Shown: positions 50,729 through 59,782 of the stretch, in pieces | Layout: the number at the start of each line of letters is the position of its first letter | How positions within the stretch are numbered: position 1 is the first letter of the stretch | Assembly: GCF_002159185.1 (NCBI RefSeq) | Contig: NZ_NFHD01000006.1 | Span: 1-64,000, forward strand | Origin: Gemmiger sp. An87 | GTDB lineage: Bacteria; Bacillota; Clostridia; Oscillospirales; Ruminococcaceae | Direction of reading: 5' to 3' | DNA: 64,000 nucleotides | Notes under the pieces: generated by a model | Seen by the model: the letters and a program-made list of their open reading frames with translations, nothing else | Database searches by the model: none | What the model was told of the DNA's origin: nothing | Position numbers and translations under genes: made by a program

Positions 50729-51925
50729 TCATCCCTCATCCACCCAGGTAAAGTACCGGTATTCGGGCACGTTGTTCCAGTAGTCGTCCTTCTCGATGAG
50801 CGCATAGTCTCCCCAAAAATACCGCTCCTGCTGCGGTTCGCCCGCTAGGCTCATACCAGCTCGAATCCCGGTGTGATGCCGGCACTCCACCACGTAGCAG
50901 TCTCCCAGCGGGGCCAGCGCACGCAGCACGTATTCCTCGCCGCTGTTCGCATCCCTTCCCCGCAGTGTTGCCTCGGTGATGCTGCCGTCCGCCAGGTCCA
51001 GTGAACAGGCCAGCATGGGCAGGCTGGTGTTCTCCAAAAGGGCGTGCCCGTCCCGGGCGAACTGCACCCAGGCGATCGTCGCCGTTTTTTCCTCCTGCTG
51101 CCACACCAGCCGCTGCTTTCCGATGGACAGGTCCACTTCATACAGGCTTGCCGATTCCTGATCCTGAAAATACAGCATGCCGTCCTGAACCAAACTGAGG
51201 TACCCGGTCGTATCCGGCAGGGTAAAAAGCTCGCGGGTTTCGCCGGTGGCAAGATCCAGCAGCCAGAAAAAGTACTCCTGGTCCTCTTCCCGCAGCCCAC
51301 AGAACACCGGCTGCCCGTTCATCTCGCCGGTGAATATGCCGCAGGGAAGCGGGTCTGGGTATTCCACCCGGCGGGCAGAGGCTTCCTTCACGCCGCAGCG
51401 GTACACCTCCGGGCTGGAAAAGATATTGTCTCCCCGGTAAAAGAACCAGACTGCATCCTGCTGTGCAAAGGCCACCATGCGGGTAACATCGGTCACCTGG
51501 CCGCCCAGGCGCACATTTTCCAGCAGCCCCTCCCCGCCCGTCTCGCTCTTCCAGATCATTTCGGCGCCGCTGCCGTCCGGATTGCAGCGCCACACCTGTT
51601 CGCTCAGGTCGGGCGAGTATTGCGTATCCGAGGTGGAGTAGTACAAAAATATGCCGTCGGTGACCGGGTAGCCGGTCAGATGTTCCCATGTCCCCATGGT
51701 CAGGGAAAGCGGGCGGGTGGTCATGTCGGCAGTGGCGCACACCTCATTTTGGCCGGTGTAATACCGCTGTCCGTCCCAGGGGAAAAGCCAGCCCTCCAAC
51801 CGGGTCTCTTCCGCCTGCTCCGGCTCTGCCAGGGCCACGGGAGCCGTGGATTCGGCCGGCTGCCCGCAGGCAGCCAACAGCAGCAACGCCAGCGCCGCTG
51901 CAAGCAGATGTTTTGCTTTTCTCAT
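50729..51925 (-). CDS. Lipoprotein, probable beta-propeller (paralogue of the preceding gene)
   Basis: This 398-residue protein has a signal peptide with lipobox LLAAC. The mature part is rich in Trp, Tyr and Gly and shows repeated strands of the kind DLATGETRELFTLPDTTGYLSLVQDGMLYFQD, suggesting a beta-propeller. Its end ALIEKDDYWNNVPEYRYF matches ALIAKEDYWAGRPDYRIF of the upstream gene, so the two arose by duplication. It is the last gene of the second two-component operon. The ATG overlaps the preceding stop by four bases. The function is unknown; a role in sensing or cell envelope is inferred from context only. Confidence 0.7.
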   Translation of the reverse strand: MRKAKHLLAAALALLLLAACGQPAESTAPVALAEPEQAEETRLEGWLFPWDGQRYYTGQNEVCATADMTTRPLSLTMGTWEHLTGYPVTDGIFLYYSTSDTQYSPDLSEQVWRCNPDGSGAEMIWKSETGGEGLLENVRLGGQVTDVTRMVAFAQQDAVWFFYRGDNIFSSPEVYRCGVKEASARRVEYPDPLPCGIFTGEMNGQPVFCGLREEDQEYFFWLLDLATGETRELFTLPDTTGYLSLVQDGMLYFQDQESASLYEVDLSIGKQRLVWQQEEKTATIAWVQFARDGHALLENTSLPMLACSLDLADGSITEATLRGRDANSGEEYVLRALAPLGDCYVVECRHHTGIRAGMSLAGEPQQERYFWGDYALIEKDDYWNNVPEYRYFTWVDEG

Positions 51926-53133
51926 TCCGCCTGCTCCCCTTCCTGTTCAAAAATCCGGTAGTCCGGCCTGCCCGCCCAGTAATCCTCTTTGGCAATGAGG
52001 GCCAGCTCCTGCAGGGCAACCCGGGAATACACCGGCTCTCCCACCTCGTTCATCCACACCGTGTCCGTGGTGCATCCTCTCTCCACATCGATCAGGTAGT
52101 ATTCCCCGAGCTGCGCCCGGATGTGCATTGGTGTGCCACTTTCATCTGCCAGCATGCCTTTTACCTTCTGACCGGTGGCGCAGTCCACATACCACTGGCC
52201 CGACTCATAGCCTTCCGAACCCCGAACGCGCAGCATTCCATCCCAGATATCCTGCATGCGGACCAACAGATAGCCGTCATCCGAGCTGGCAAGCTGCCGC
52301 ACCGCCCCGGTTTTCAAGTCCAGGCAATAAACCCGTTCTTTGCCGTCCGGGTTGTCGGCGGACATGGTGCCCGCGCAGACGAAATTCTCCCGAATCAGCA
52401 GCGGCGGCCTCAGAAACAGCCGGGCCGCCTCGGTGTTTTTGCCGCTCAAAAGCACGGTAAGCTCCCCCGTCTCCGCGTCCAGCTGGAGCAGGTCCTCCTC
52501 CGTCTCCCACGAATCTCCCAGCACGGCCCGGCCCTGATACTCTCCCCAGAAGCGCAGGTGACTGCCCAACCGCTTCACCGGCTCACAGGAGCCGGATACC
52601 GGGTCCCACACATAGAGCCAGGTGGAATTCCCATCCTCCTCGGTCCACCGGTGTACCAGAAAACAGCGCCGTTCACCGCTGCGCAGCAGAATGGGCCGTT
52701 TGTCGTAGTCGCCCCCACCGTCGGTATAGGCAACTTCAATCTGCTCGTGCTCGCCGCATTCGTAAAGAATCTGTACCGCTCCGCTCTCCAGCGGCATCCG
52801 GACCAGCGCCTCATTGGCAGACTCTCCCTGCCGAGTCAGGACGAAATACAGCGCCTGCCCGTCCGAGACCGGGCCCCCGCCGTTCATCTGGTATCCGTCC
52901 GGCAGCTTCAGGTCCCACTGTTTCACCGTCATGGTCTCCAGATCATAGTACGCACTTCTGGTGTAATAACCATGGCTGTCGGTGCTGCGCAGCACCTGGG
53001 TCTGCGGCTCCTCGATCTGAATCGCGGGCGTTGGTGTGGGCGCCTCTGCCCCCGGGTCCGGCTCCTTCGCGCCGCAGCCCGCCAGGAGCAGCAGAGGCAG
53101 CGCAACTGCCAGCAGCCAATGATTCCGTTTCAT
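51922..53133 (-). CDS. Lipoprotein, probable beta-propeller
   Basis: This 403-residue lipoprotein has lipobox LLAGC and a short Pro/Thr-rich linker. The mature domain has repeated strand patterns (DLETMTVKQWDLKLPDGYQ, LDAETGELTVLLSG, LDLKTGAVRQLASSDDGYLL) typical of propeller blades. It resembles the next gene mainly in its organisation and conserved C-terminus. GGAGGGG precedes the ATG. It lies 19 bases after the secreted-protein gene that follows the sensor kinase. Confidence 0.72.
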   Translation of the reverse strand: MKRNHWLLAVALPLLLLAGCGAKEPDPGAEAPTPTPAIQIEEPQTQVLRSTDSHGYYTRSAYYDLETMTVKQWDLKLPDGYQMNGGGPVSDGQALYFVLTRQGESANEALVRMPLESGAVQILYECGEHEQIEVAYTDGGGDYDKRPILLRSGERRCFLVHRWTEEDGNSTWLYVWDPVSGSCEPVKRLGSHLRFWGEYQGRAVLGDSWETEEDLLQLDAETGELTVLLSGKNTEAARLFLRPPLLIRENFVCAGTMSADNPDGKERVYCLDLKTGAVRQLASSDDGYLLVRMQDIWDGMLRVRGSEGYESGQWYVDCATGQKVKGMLADESGTPMHIRAQLGEYYLIDVERGCTTDTVWMNEVGEPVYSRVALQELALIAKEDYWAGRPDYRIFEQEGEQAE

Positions 53134-53152
53134 CCAGGCCCCTCCTTCCGGG

Positions 53153-53923
53153 TCATTGTTCCGGCAGGCTCACATCCAGCTGAGCCAGCTCCTCCTGCTC
53201 CAGCGGACAGACCCCGAACACCAGTGTACCGTCCACATAATTTGCGTACAGATACAGCTTCGCCCCCGGGGAATACCGGGCCCGCAGCTCGCTCGTGTTT
53301 CCCTCTGTCACATAAGGCTGAATCAGCACATCCAGCACCTGCCAGTCATCCAGCACATCCAGCCCGGTAACCGCCAGATATTCGTCCATCAGATGCTCCA
53401 GATCCTGCCCGGTGTATTCCCGCGAGTTTCTCATCAGCATGCGCACCAGCTGCCCCTCGGCGCTCATTTCCCATTGCAGAGAGGACCATTGTTCCCAGTC
53501 CTGCGTGGTGTTCAGATTCCATGCGGAAAATCCCACGCTGTCCGAGGCGGAGCGCCAGTGGTCTGCATTTGCGATCTGCCGTTCCAGCTCCGCCTGCTCC
53601 TCCTCGCTCCAAAAATCCATCCGGCCCAAAAAGTCATACAGCCGGTCGGGCGCGTCGCCCAGGGCTTCCTGATCCGTCATCTGCAAAAGCGCTCCCGCGT
53701 AGTTTTTGATTCCCAGCAGCTGATCCCGGTCGTAAAGCTGGCGGGCAAAGTCGATGCTTCGGGCCTCGGCACTTTGCCCGTCGGCCGCCAGCTGGCGGGG
53801 CATGACCTGGGTATACAGCACCTCGTCGCTTCGCTCCATCAGGGGCAGCGGGGCGGCCAGCACCAAGGCCAGAAAAGCGAAAACCGCCAGAAAGGCCGCC
53901 GCTGTGAAAAGCTTTTGTTTCAT
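53153..53923 (-). CDS. Membrane-anchored or exported protein of unknown function
   Basis: I do not recognise this 256-residue protein. It has one hydrophobic N-terminal segment (about 7-24) that is either a signal peptide or an anchor, and a mainly helical, acidic ectodomain rich in Gln, Glu and Trp. There is no lipobox Cys. Its ATG overlaps the sensor kinase stop by four bases, so it is made together with the kinase and could be an accessory subunit for signal recognition. Confidence 0.68.
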   Translation of the reverse strand: MKQKLFTAAAFLAVFAFLALVLAAPLPLMERSDEVLYTQVMPRQLAADGQSAEARSIDFARQLYDRDQLLGIKNYAGALLQMTDQEALGDAPDRLYDFLGRMDFWSEEEQAELERQIANADHWRSASDSVGFSAWNLNTTQDWEQWSSLQWEMSAEGQLVRMLMRNSREYTGQDLEHLMDEYLAVTGLDVLDDWQVLDVLIQPYVTEGNTSELRARYSPGAKLYLYANYVDGTLVFGVCPLEQEELAQLDVSLPEQ

Positions 53924-55323
53924 ACCTTCCCCTCCCGCAAGTTCAATTCCACCACCGTGCCCTGGCCCAGCTTACTGGTAAAGTGCAGCTCACTGCCGTG
54001 CAGCCGGGCAATGCGGGCGCAGAGGGCCAGACCCATGCCGCTGCCGTTCTGGGCTCGGGCGCGGGATTTGTCCACCATATAAAAGGGTTCGGTGATGTGG
54101 GGCAGGTCCGCCTCCGGAATGCCCCGGCCCCGGTCCGCTACCCGCAGCACGATGCCATTTTCGGTGCGGCCCGCGGTGATGTGCACCCGGTCATCCTTCG
54201 GCTGGGCCCTGGCCGCGTTCACCACCAGATTACGCACCAGGTCCGCCAGCAGGTCCCGGTCCGCCAGCACCGTGAGCGCCGGGTTACATTGGATCTCCAG
54301 CATGGGCGCAAGCTCGGGCAGGCTGGCCGCCGTATCCCGCAGCACCAGCGCAAGCCGCACCGGCTCCAGCGTGAGCTCCTCCTGCTCCACAAGGCCCATC
54401 AGCTGCATCAGCTTACCGCTCAAAGTCTCCAGCCGCAAAGCCTCCCGGTGGATGTACTGCACCGCCTGCCGCTGGTCCTCCGGGTCCATCTCGCCGCTGC
54501 GCAGCAGGTCGGAATAGCCCAGGATGCTGGTCATGGGGGTCTTCAGCTCATGGGTAAAGGCGGACACAAACTGCTTTTGCCGCAGGATGGTGTCCTCCAT
54601 CTGGTCCACCTTATCCCGTACGGTGGCGGTCATGGCGTCAAAGCTGCGGCTGAGCGCGCCCACCTCGTCCCGGCTTTTCGTGGCGGTGGACAGGGTGTAG
54701 TCCCCCGCCGCCACCGCCCGGCTGGCCTTTTCCAGCTTTTTCAGCGGGCGGATCATCCAGCTCACCGCCAGAGCCGCCGCCGCGCCCGCCAGGGCCAGCG
54801 CCGCCAGCTCCAGCCGGAACAGCTCCCGGAATTTGTCTTCCCGGGCCTGGAACACACCCATCACGTCGTAGGCACTCACCAGCCAGTATTCCTCGCCAGC
54901 CACCTGCACCTGGCTTGCCATCATCATATAGCTGCTTTGGCCTGCCTTTTGCAGCAGCAGCGCCTCTTCTCCGGCCTCAATGGCCCGGAGTGCCGCCTGC
55001 TGCCCCAGCACTTCGGGCAGACTGGAATACAGCGGTTCCTCGCCCTGATATACCGCGAAGCCGCCTTCCTGCTGCCCCACATACCGGCCCAGGCTTTCGC
55101 CGTAATCCACCACGGCCTGTCGGCTTAACATTCCGTCACTGACCTTAACCAGCAGCCCGTTCTGCAGTGAATAGGTATCCCGCCGGTGAGCCAGGGTGTT
55201 CCGGGTGCGAGCCTGGTCGAAGTTCCGTTCAAAATCCGTTTTGATCAGCCAGCCGCCGCCCGCCGCCAGCAGAACGCCCAACAACAACAGAATGGTCAGA
55301 ACCAGTTTCGGCGCGAGTTTCAT
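53920..55323 (-). CDS. Sensor histidine kinase
   Basis: This 467-residue kinase has membrane segments near residues 8-27 and 170-190 around an extracytoplasmic domain of about 140 residues. A HAMP linker is followed by HisKA with His258 in SAFTHELKTPMTS and an ATPase core with NLVVNAARAQ, DRGRGIPEAD and GSGMGLALCARIARLHG. The gene overlaps the response regulator by four bases at one end and the exported protein gene by four at the other. The signal is unknown. Confidence 0.92.
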   Translation of the reverse strand: MKLAPKLVLTILLLLGVLLAAGGGWLIKTDFERNFDQARTRNTLAHRRDTYSLQNGLLVKVSDGMLSRQAVVDYGESLGRYVGQQEGGFAVYQGEEPLYSSLPEVLGQQAALRAIEAGEEALLLQKAGQSSYMMMASQVQVAGEEYWLVSAYDVMGVFQAREDKFRELFRLELAALALAGAAAALAVSWMIRPLKKLEKASRAVAAGDYTLSTATKSRDEVGALSRSFDAMTATVRDKVDQMEDTILRQKQFVSAFTHELKTPMTSILGYSDLLRSGEMDPEDQRQAVQYIHREALRLETLSGKLMQLMGLVEQEELTLEPVRLALVLRDTAASLPELAPMLEIQCNPALTVLADRDLLADLVRNLVVNAARAQPKDDRVHITAGRTENGIVLRVADRGRGIPEADLPHITEPFYMVDKSRARAQNGSGMGLALCARIARLHGSELHFTSKLGQGTVVELNLREGKV

Positions 55324-55979
55324 GGCGTTTCCTCCAATCGGTAGCCTATCCGGGGAATGGTACGGATCATGTGCTGCCAGCCCAGCTTTTTGCGCAGCCG
55401 GTGGATGTGGATGTCCAGGGTGCGGGTGTCCAGCTCGGCATCCCGCCCCCAGACCCGCTCGTACAGGGTGTCCCGATAAAGCGCAATGTTCTTGTTGTGC
55501 AGCAGCACCAGCAACAGCTGATACTCGGTGGGGGTGAGGGCCACCTCCTGCCCGGCCTTTTTCACCTGCCGGGTGGACACATCCACCGTCACGTCCCCGG
55601 CTTTCAGCATTGCCTGTCCCCGGCCGGAAAGCCGCAGCACGTTCTCCACCCGGGCCAGCAGCTCCTCGGGGGCGAAGGGTTTTACAATGTAGTCGCAGGC
55701 GCCCAGATGCAGCCCCTTCACCCGGTCGGCCACGGTGGTCTTTGCGCTGATGAAGATCACCGGGATACCGGTGGGCCGGATGAAGTCAATCAGCTCGTAG
55801 CCGTCCGCTCCGGGGAGCATGATGTCCAGCAGCACCAGATCGTACTCGTTTTGCTCCAGCAGCTCGGCAGCCTTCAGGCCGTCAAAAGCCATCTGGCAGG
55901 TATAGCCCATCCGGGCCAGCGTCATGGCGATCAGCTGCGCGATGGCCACCTCGTCGTCCACGATCAGAATCGGCTTCAT
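55320..55979 (-). CDS. OmpR/PhoB-family response regulator
   Basis: This 219-residue regulator has a receiver domain with DDE at 8-10, phospho-acceptor Asp52 in LLDIMLPGADG and Lys101 in YIVKPFAPEELLARV. A winged helix follows, with LTPTEYQLLLVLLHNKNIALYRDTLYERVWGRDAELDTRTLDIHIHRLRKKLG. It leads a five-gene operon with the kinase, an exported protein and two lipoproteins. A 10-base direct repeat and an inverted repeat lie just upstream. Confidence 0.93.
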   Translation of the reverse strand: MKPILIVDDEVAIAQLIAMTLARMGYTCQMAFDGLKAAELLEQNEYDLVLLDIMLPGADGYELIDFIRPTGIPVIFISAKTTVADRVKGLHLGACDYIVKPFAPEELLARVENVLRLSGRGQAMLKAGDVTVDVSTRQVKKAGQEVALTPTEYQLLLVLLHNKNIALYRDTLYERVWGRDAELDTRTLDIHIHRLRKKLGWQHMIRTIPRIGYRLEETP

Positions 55980-56012
55980 TGCTCATGCCCCCTGTTTTCC
56001 TTTTCCATCCTG

Positions 56013-56074
56013 ATGATAGCAACGCTATCTTTCGGAGTTGTTACAAAATGTTCTGCTTTTCTCCATGATAGCAA
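56013..56074. repeat. Repeats upstream of the response regulator gene
   Basis: ATGATAGCAA occurs at 56013-56022 and again at 56065-56074, 52 bases apart. The first copy is part of the inverted repeat GATAGCaacGCTATC (56015-56029). On the minus strand each reads TTGCTATCAT, an extended -10 form, so they may be two promoters or binding sites. Confidence 0.6.
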
Positions 56075-56084
56075 ACGGCACCAC

Positions 56085-56133
56085 GAGAAAACAGGCCCCG
56101 GACCCGAGGAAAGGGTCCGGGGCCTGTTTTCTC
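56085..56133. terminator. Bidirectional-looking terminator after the small membrane-protein genes
   Basis: Two 21-base arms starting GAGAAAACAGGCCCCGG pair perfectly around a 7-base loop. It lies about 27 bases after the stop of the small gene at 56160. Confidence 0.85.
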
Positions 56134-56159
56134 AGTTTTTGCCGCGCTGCGTGCCGGTG

Positions 56160-56405
56160 TTATTGTTCGTGGGGCTTCCTGTCGTTCAGGGTCTTCTGCA
56201 CCGCATCCAGCTTTTGCAGCACAGCCAGTGTGCAGCCCACCACCAGGGCCGCCAGCAGCGCAAGCCCGGTCATGACAGGGGCAAAATAGGAATTCACAAA
56301 GGCATCGCCTCCGATCAGGCACAGCTGGCCCAACCCGCCCAGCAGATAGCTGTTGCCAAAGAAAAACACCACAAAGGTCAAAAGTCCTGCAACCACAGGC
56401 TTCAT
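56160..56405 (-). CDS. Small membrane protein, 81 residues
   Basis: The protein has two hydrophobic segments (about 3-25 and 42-62) and a charged C-terminal tail that may form a short coiled coil. No family is recognised. AGGACGG precedes the ATG. It lies 29 bases after another small membrane-protein gene with which it shares a promoter. Confidence 0.65.
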   Translation of the reverse strand: MKPVVAGLLTFVVFFFGNSYLLGGLGQLCLIGGDAFVNSYFAPVMTGLALLAALVVGCTLAVLQKLDAVQKTLNDRKPHEQ

Positions 56406-56434
56406 ATCCGTTCCGTCCTTTCCTCTTTTTGGGA

Positions 56435-56668
56435 TTATTCTTTCCGGAATGCTTCAATCACACTGAGCGCGAATCCGGCCAGTGTCACAGCAATACAGAC
56501 CCCCAACGGAAGCTGTAGACGCATTCCCAGGAGGCAGCCGTACCAGCCGGTAATTCCGTTGTAGCTCCAGGGATTCATGGGGCTCAGTACCATGGCGCCG
56601 ATTAGCAAAATCCCGCCAAAAAACCCCATACACATGAGGACCAACCCCAAAACCATTTTTCTGCTCAT
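56435..56668 (-). CDS. Small membrane protein, 77 residues
   Basis: The protein has two hydrophobic segments (about 5-28 and 50-70) separated by SPMNPWSYNGITGWYG. No family is recognised. AAGGAGGGG precedes the ATG at 56668; the frame extends upstream without a site. It is the first gene of a two-gene operon with its own promoter. Confidence 0.65.
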   Translation of the reverse strand: MSRKMVLGLVLMCMGFFGGILLIGAMVLSPMNPWSYNGITGWYGCLLGMRLQLPLGVCIAVTLAGFALSVIEAFRKE

Positions 56669-56731
56669 GCGTTCCCCTCCTTCTTGTTTGCCGTTTCCAG
56701 GCATTCCATCACCGCGTTTCTGTTTGCCTTG

Positions 56732-56761
56732 AGTATAGCATCTTATCCGGCTGGTTTTCAA
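56732..56761 (-). promoter_or_regulatory. Promoter of the two small membrane-protein genes
   Basis: On the minus strand TTGAAA (56756-56761) and TATACT (56732-56737) are separated by 18 bases. Confidence 0.65.
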
Positions 56762-56766
56762 CCAAA

Positions 56767-56802
56767 AGCGGGCCGCCGGTGGAAAGCCCCGGCGGCCCGC
56801 TG
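56767..56802 (-). terminator. Terminator of deoC
   Basis: GCGGGCCGCCGG and CCGGCGGCCCGC form a 12-bp stem followed on the minus strand by TTTTGG, 16 bases after the deoC stop. Confidence 0.87.
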
Positions 56803-56817
56803 AAAAATTCAATTCAA

Positions 56818-57483
56818 TTAGTATCCGCTGGACTCCAGGCCCTGCAGAATCTTCACTGCGCGACTGGTACCCAGGCGGTCGGCGCCCAGCTCCAGGAACT
56901 TCTCGATGTCCTCGATGGTGGAGATGCCGCCCGCAGCCTTGATCTTGCAGCGGCCGCGGCAGCAGCGGGCAAACAGTTCAATGTCCGCGAAGGTGGCGCC
57001 GCCGGTGGAGAAGCCGGTGCTGGTCTTGATGAAGTCCGCGCCAGCCTCGCACACGATGTCGCACATCTTTTCCTTCTCGGCATCGGTGAGCAGGCAGGTC
57101 TCGATGATAACCTTCAGTACTTTGTCGCCGATGGCCTTCTTGATGGCGGCGATCTCATCGCGCACAAAGTCGTACTCGCCGTTCTTCAGGCGGCCGATGT
57201 TGATGACCATGTCCACTTCCTCGGCGCCGTTCTCAATGGCGGTCTTGGCCTCGAACACCTTGGTGGCGGTGTCGGTGGCACCCAGAGGGAAGCCCACAAC
57301 GGTGCACACGGGGATCGCGCCCTTCATGTACTCGCAGGCCTGCTTCACATAGCCGGGATTGATGCAGATGGAGGCAGTGTGGTTTTCCATAGCCTCGTCG
57401 CAGATCTTCTGAATGTCGGGCCAGGTGGCGTCGGCCTTCAGCAGAGTATGGTCAACCTTTGCCAGGATCTCTTTTTTATCCAT
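56818..57483 (-). CDS. deoC: Deoxyribose-phosphate aldolase
   Basis: This 221-residue TIM-barrel aldolase cleaves 2-deoxyribose 5-phosphate to glyceraldehyde 3-phosphate and acetaldehyde in deoxynucleoside breakdown. VDHTLLKADAT at the N-terminus, VVGFPLGAT, EVDMVINIGRLK and the Schiff-base lysine in DFIKTSTGFSTGGAT are all present. The ATG at 57483 is chosen for GGAGG 12 bases upstream. It overlaps the stop of a 46-residue membrane-protein gene. Confidence 0.95.
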   Translation of the reverse strand: MDKKEILAKVDHTLLKADATWPDIQKICDEAMENHTASICINPGYVKQACEYMKGAIPVCTVVGFPLGATDTATKVFEAKTAIENGAEEVDMVINIGRLKNGEYDFVRDEIAAIKKAIGDKVLKVIIETCLLTDAEKEKMCDIVCEAGADFIKTSTGFSTGGATFADIELFARCCRGRCKIKAAGGISTIEDIEKFLELGADRLGTSRAVKILQGLESSGY

Positions 57484-57623
57484 TACTTGATCTGACCTCC
57501 CAACTTGCATTGCTTGCACTGACGGGCCTTAAACATGCCCACCGCACTGAACACAATCGCCGTTACAGACAGGCTCAGGCCCACGATCCCAAGGATCAGG
57601 CCGGTCAAACGAAACGCTTTCAT
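57483..57623 (-). CDS. Very small membrane protein with a CxxC end, 46 residues
   Basis: The protein consists of one or two hydrophobic stretches (about 5-30) and a basic tail with RQCKQCK. AAAGGAG lies 12 bases before the ATG at 57623, and its stop shares a base with the deoC start (TAATG), so deoC translation is coupled to it. No family is recognised. Confidence 0.6.
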   Translation of the reverse strand: MKAFRLTGLILGIVGLSLSVTAIVFSAVGMFKARQCKQCKLGGQIK

Positions 57624-57700
57624 AAATTCAACGATCTCCTTTCCCTGAGGTGCCGGGCAAAAAACAGCCTGCCGGTGGTGGCAGCGCCGCCCGCCCTGCT

Positions 57701-57719
57701 CTGGAATAGTTCCAGTATA
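57701..57719 (-). promoter_or_regulatory. -10 box and palindrome before the deoC operon
   Basis: On the minus strand TGCTATACT provides an extended -10 (57714-57719). The palindrome CTGGAAtagTTCCAG (57701-57715) lies directly at the expected transcription start and could be an operator. Confidence 0.5.
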
Positions 57720-57773
57720 GCATGTTTTCGCCCTGATTCCTAGTGATTTGCATGTAAATACATGCGGCAAACA

Positions 57774-57807
57774 AAAAAGCCGCCCGGTAGTTGCCGGGCG
57801 GCTTTTG
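57774..57807 (-). terminator. Terminator of the ispH-S1 operon
   Basis: AAAAGCCGCCCGG and CCGGGCGGCTTTT form a 13-bp stem followed on the minus strand by TTGTTTG. Confidence 0.9.
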
Positions 57808-57817
57808 AGCCATTTGA

Positions 57818-59743
57818 TTATTCGGCGTCGCTGTTCTCGTCGTCCAGCAGAGCCTTCATGGACAGGCTGATGCGCTTCTTGTCGAAGTCGACATCCAGCA
57901 GCTTCACGTTGACCTCATCGCAAACCTTCAGCACGTCGCCAACCTTCTCCACGCGCTCGTTGCTGATCTCGGAGATGTGAACCAGACCGTCCACACCGGG
58001 CAGGATGCGAACGAAAGCACCGAACTTGGTGATGCTCACAACGGGAGCGGTGAATACGCTGCCGATGGGATACTCGTTCTTCAGTTTCTCCCAGGGGTTG
58101 TCCTCGGCCTTCTTGTAGCCCAGGGAAACCTTGTGGTTCTCGGGGTCCAGAGCCTTCACATACACCTCGATGGTGTCGCCCACGGAAACGACCTCGCTGG
58201 GGTGCTTGATGCGGTTCCAGCTCAGCTCGCTGATGTGGCACAGGCCGTCCACGCCGCCGATGTCCACGAAGGCACCGTAAGCGGTCAGGCTCTTCACAAC
58301 GCCGGTGTAGGTCTTGCCAACCTCAACGTCAGCCCAGAAGGCCTCACGCTTGGCAGCGTTCTCCTCGGCGGTAACCTTGTTGATGGAACCAACGATCTTG
58401 CGGCCAGCGCACTCGGTGATGATCAGCTTCACGTTCTGCTTTACCAGAGCGTTGATGTCCTCGTCACGGCGCATGGTAGCCTGGCTGCGGGGTACGAATA
58501 CCTTAACGCCCTTCACCAGAACGATCACGCCGCCCTTGTTGGTCTCGGTGACAACGCCTTCCATGACGGTGCCTTCCTCAGCGGCCTTGGCCACCTCTTC
58601 CAGACCCTTGCGGGCTTCCAGCTTCTTGCGGGACAGGTAGGCAACGCCTTCCTGATCGTTAACTTTTTCAACGACGAGGTCCAGCTTGTCCCCAACCTTG
58701 ACCAGATCCTCCGCACGGGCTGCGGGGTCGTCGGTAAGCTCACTCAGTTTCACAAAACCGGTGTGTTTGGTGCCGATATCAACCTGCACCTCGTTGGGCG
58801 TAATGCTGGTAACAGTGCCCTCCACTACCTTACCTGCGAAAACAGGCTTGAGATTAGCCTCGCTTTCTGCGAACATCTCGGCAAAGCTCATCTCTTCACG
58901 GATTTCTTCACTCATACTGTTAAGTACCTCCTCAATTATAGACGATGGCGTGGAAGCCCCGGCTGTGACGGCCACTGTGTCCACACCCTCAAACCATTCC
59001 GGCCGGAGCTCCTTTGCGGTCTCCACCGTAACGGCCTTTGTGTGTTTTTCAGCGACTTTTACAAGCTTTTGGGTATTGGAAGAATGATGACCTCCAATGA
59101 CGACCATCAGGTCGCATTTTCGGCTGAGGTCTTCCGCCTCCTGTTGCCTCGTCCACGTCGCATTACATATTGTATCAAAAATCTCGGCGTTTGTATAGTC
59201 TTTTTTTATAAAGTTTGTACATTCTAACCATTTTGTTACCTGAAATGTGGTTTGTGCCACCACGATTATACCATTTTGCCCATTTTTCGGGCCCTGCCAG
59301 GCCTTTAATTCATCCAAATCGGCGAACACAAATACCTCGCCTTTGGTGTGGCCGACGATGCCCTGCACCTCCGGATGGGTCTTGTCGCCCGCCACCAGCA
59401 GGGTTTTGCCCTCGTCGCTGGCGCGCTTGGCAATGCGATGAATCTTGGCCACAAAGGGGCAGGTGGCGTCGTGAAGCACCAGGCCCTTTTCCGCAATAGC
59501 GCTGTACACATCCGCGCCAACGCCATGGCTGCGGATGACCACCTCGTACCCGTCGGGCACATCTTCCAGCCCTGCAGCGGTGACCACGCCCTTGGACTCC
59601 AGGTCTGCCACACACTGGGGGTTGTGGATCAGCGGGCCCAGGGTGGCCACCTTGTGCCCCTCTTCGGCCAGCTGATAGGTCAGCTTCACCGCACGGTCCA
59701 CACCAAAGCAGAACCCGGCGGTCTTGGCTTTCAAAATTTTCAT
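57818..59743 (-). CDS. ispH: IspH (HMBPP reductase) fused to S1 RNA-binding domains
   Basis: This 641-residue fusion starts with 4-hydroxy-3-methylbut-2-enyl diphosphate reductase (about 1-285), the last enzyme of the non-mevalonate isoprenoid pathway. Cluster-binding Cys residues lie in [18 protein letters not shown] and [10 protein letters not shown]. About four S1 domains follow (residues about 300-630), with [19 protein letters not shown] and [20 protein letters not shown] the clearest. This fusion is known in Clostridia and replaces separate ispH and rpsA-like genes. GGGAG precedes the ATG. It follows plsC by 39 bases. Confidence 0.94.
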   Translation of the reverse strand: MKILKAKTAGFCFGVDRAVKLTYQLAEEGHKVATLGPLIHNPQCVADLESKGVVTAAGLEDVPDGYEVVIRSHGVGADVYSAIAEKGLVLHDATCPFVAKIHRIAKRASDEGKTLLVAGDKTHPEVQGIVGHTKGEVFVFADLDELKAWQGPKNGQNGIIVVAQTTFQVTKWLECTNFIKKDYTNAEIFDTICNATWTRQQEAEDLSRKCDLMVVIGGHHSSNTQKLVKVAEKHTKAVTVETAKELRPEWFEGVDTVAVTAGASTPSSIIEEVLNSMSEEIREEMSFAEMFAESEANLKPVFAGKVVEGTVTSITPNEVQVDIGTKHTGFVKLSELTDDPAARAEDLVKVGDKLDLVVEKVNDQEGVAYLSRKKLEARKGLEEVAKAAEEGTVMEGVVTETNKGGVIVLVKGVKVFVPRSQATMRRDEDINALVKQNVKLIITECAGRKIVGSINKVTAEENAAKREAFWADVEVGKTYTGVVKSLTAYGAFVDIGGVDGLCHISELSWNRIKHPSEVVSVGDTIEVYVKALDPENHKVSLGYKKAEDNPWEKLKNEYPIGSVFTAPVVSITKFGAFVRILPGVDGLVHISEISNERVEKVGDVLKVCDEVNVKLLDVDFDKKRISLSMKALLDDENSDAE

Positions 59744-59782
59744 GGGTACTTCTCCCTTTATTTTGCCCCGCCTGCGCGGGGT

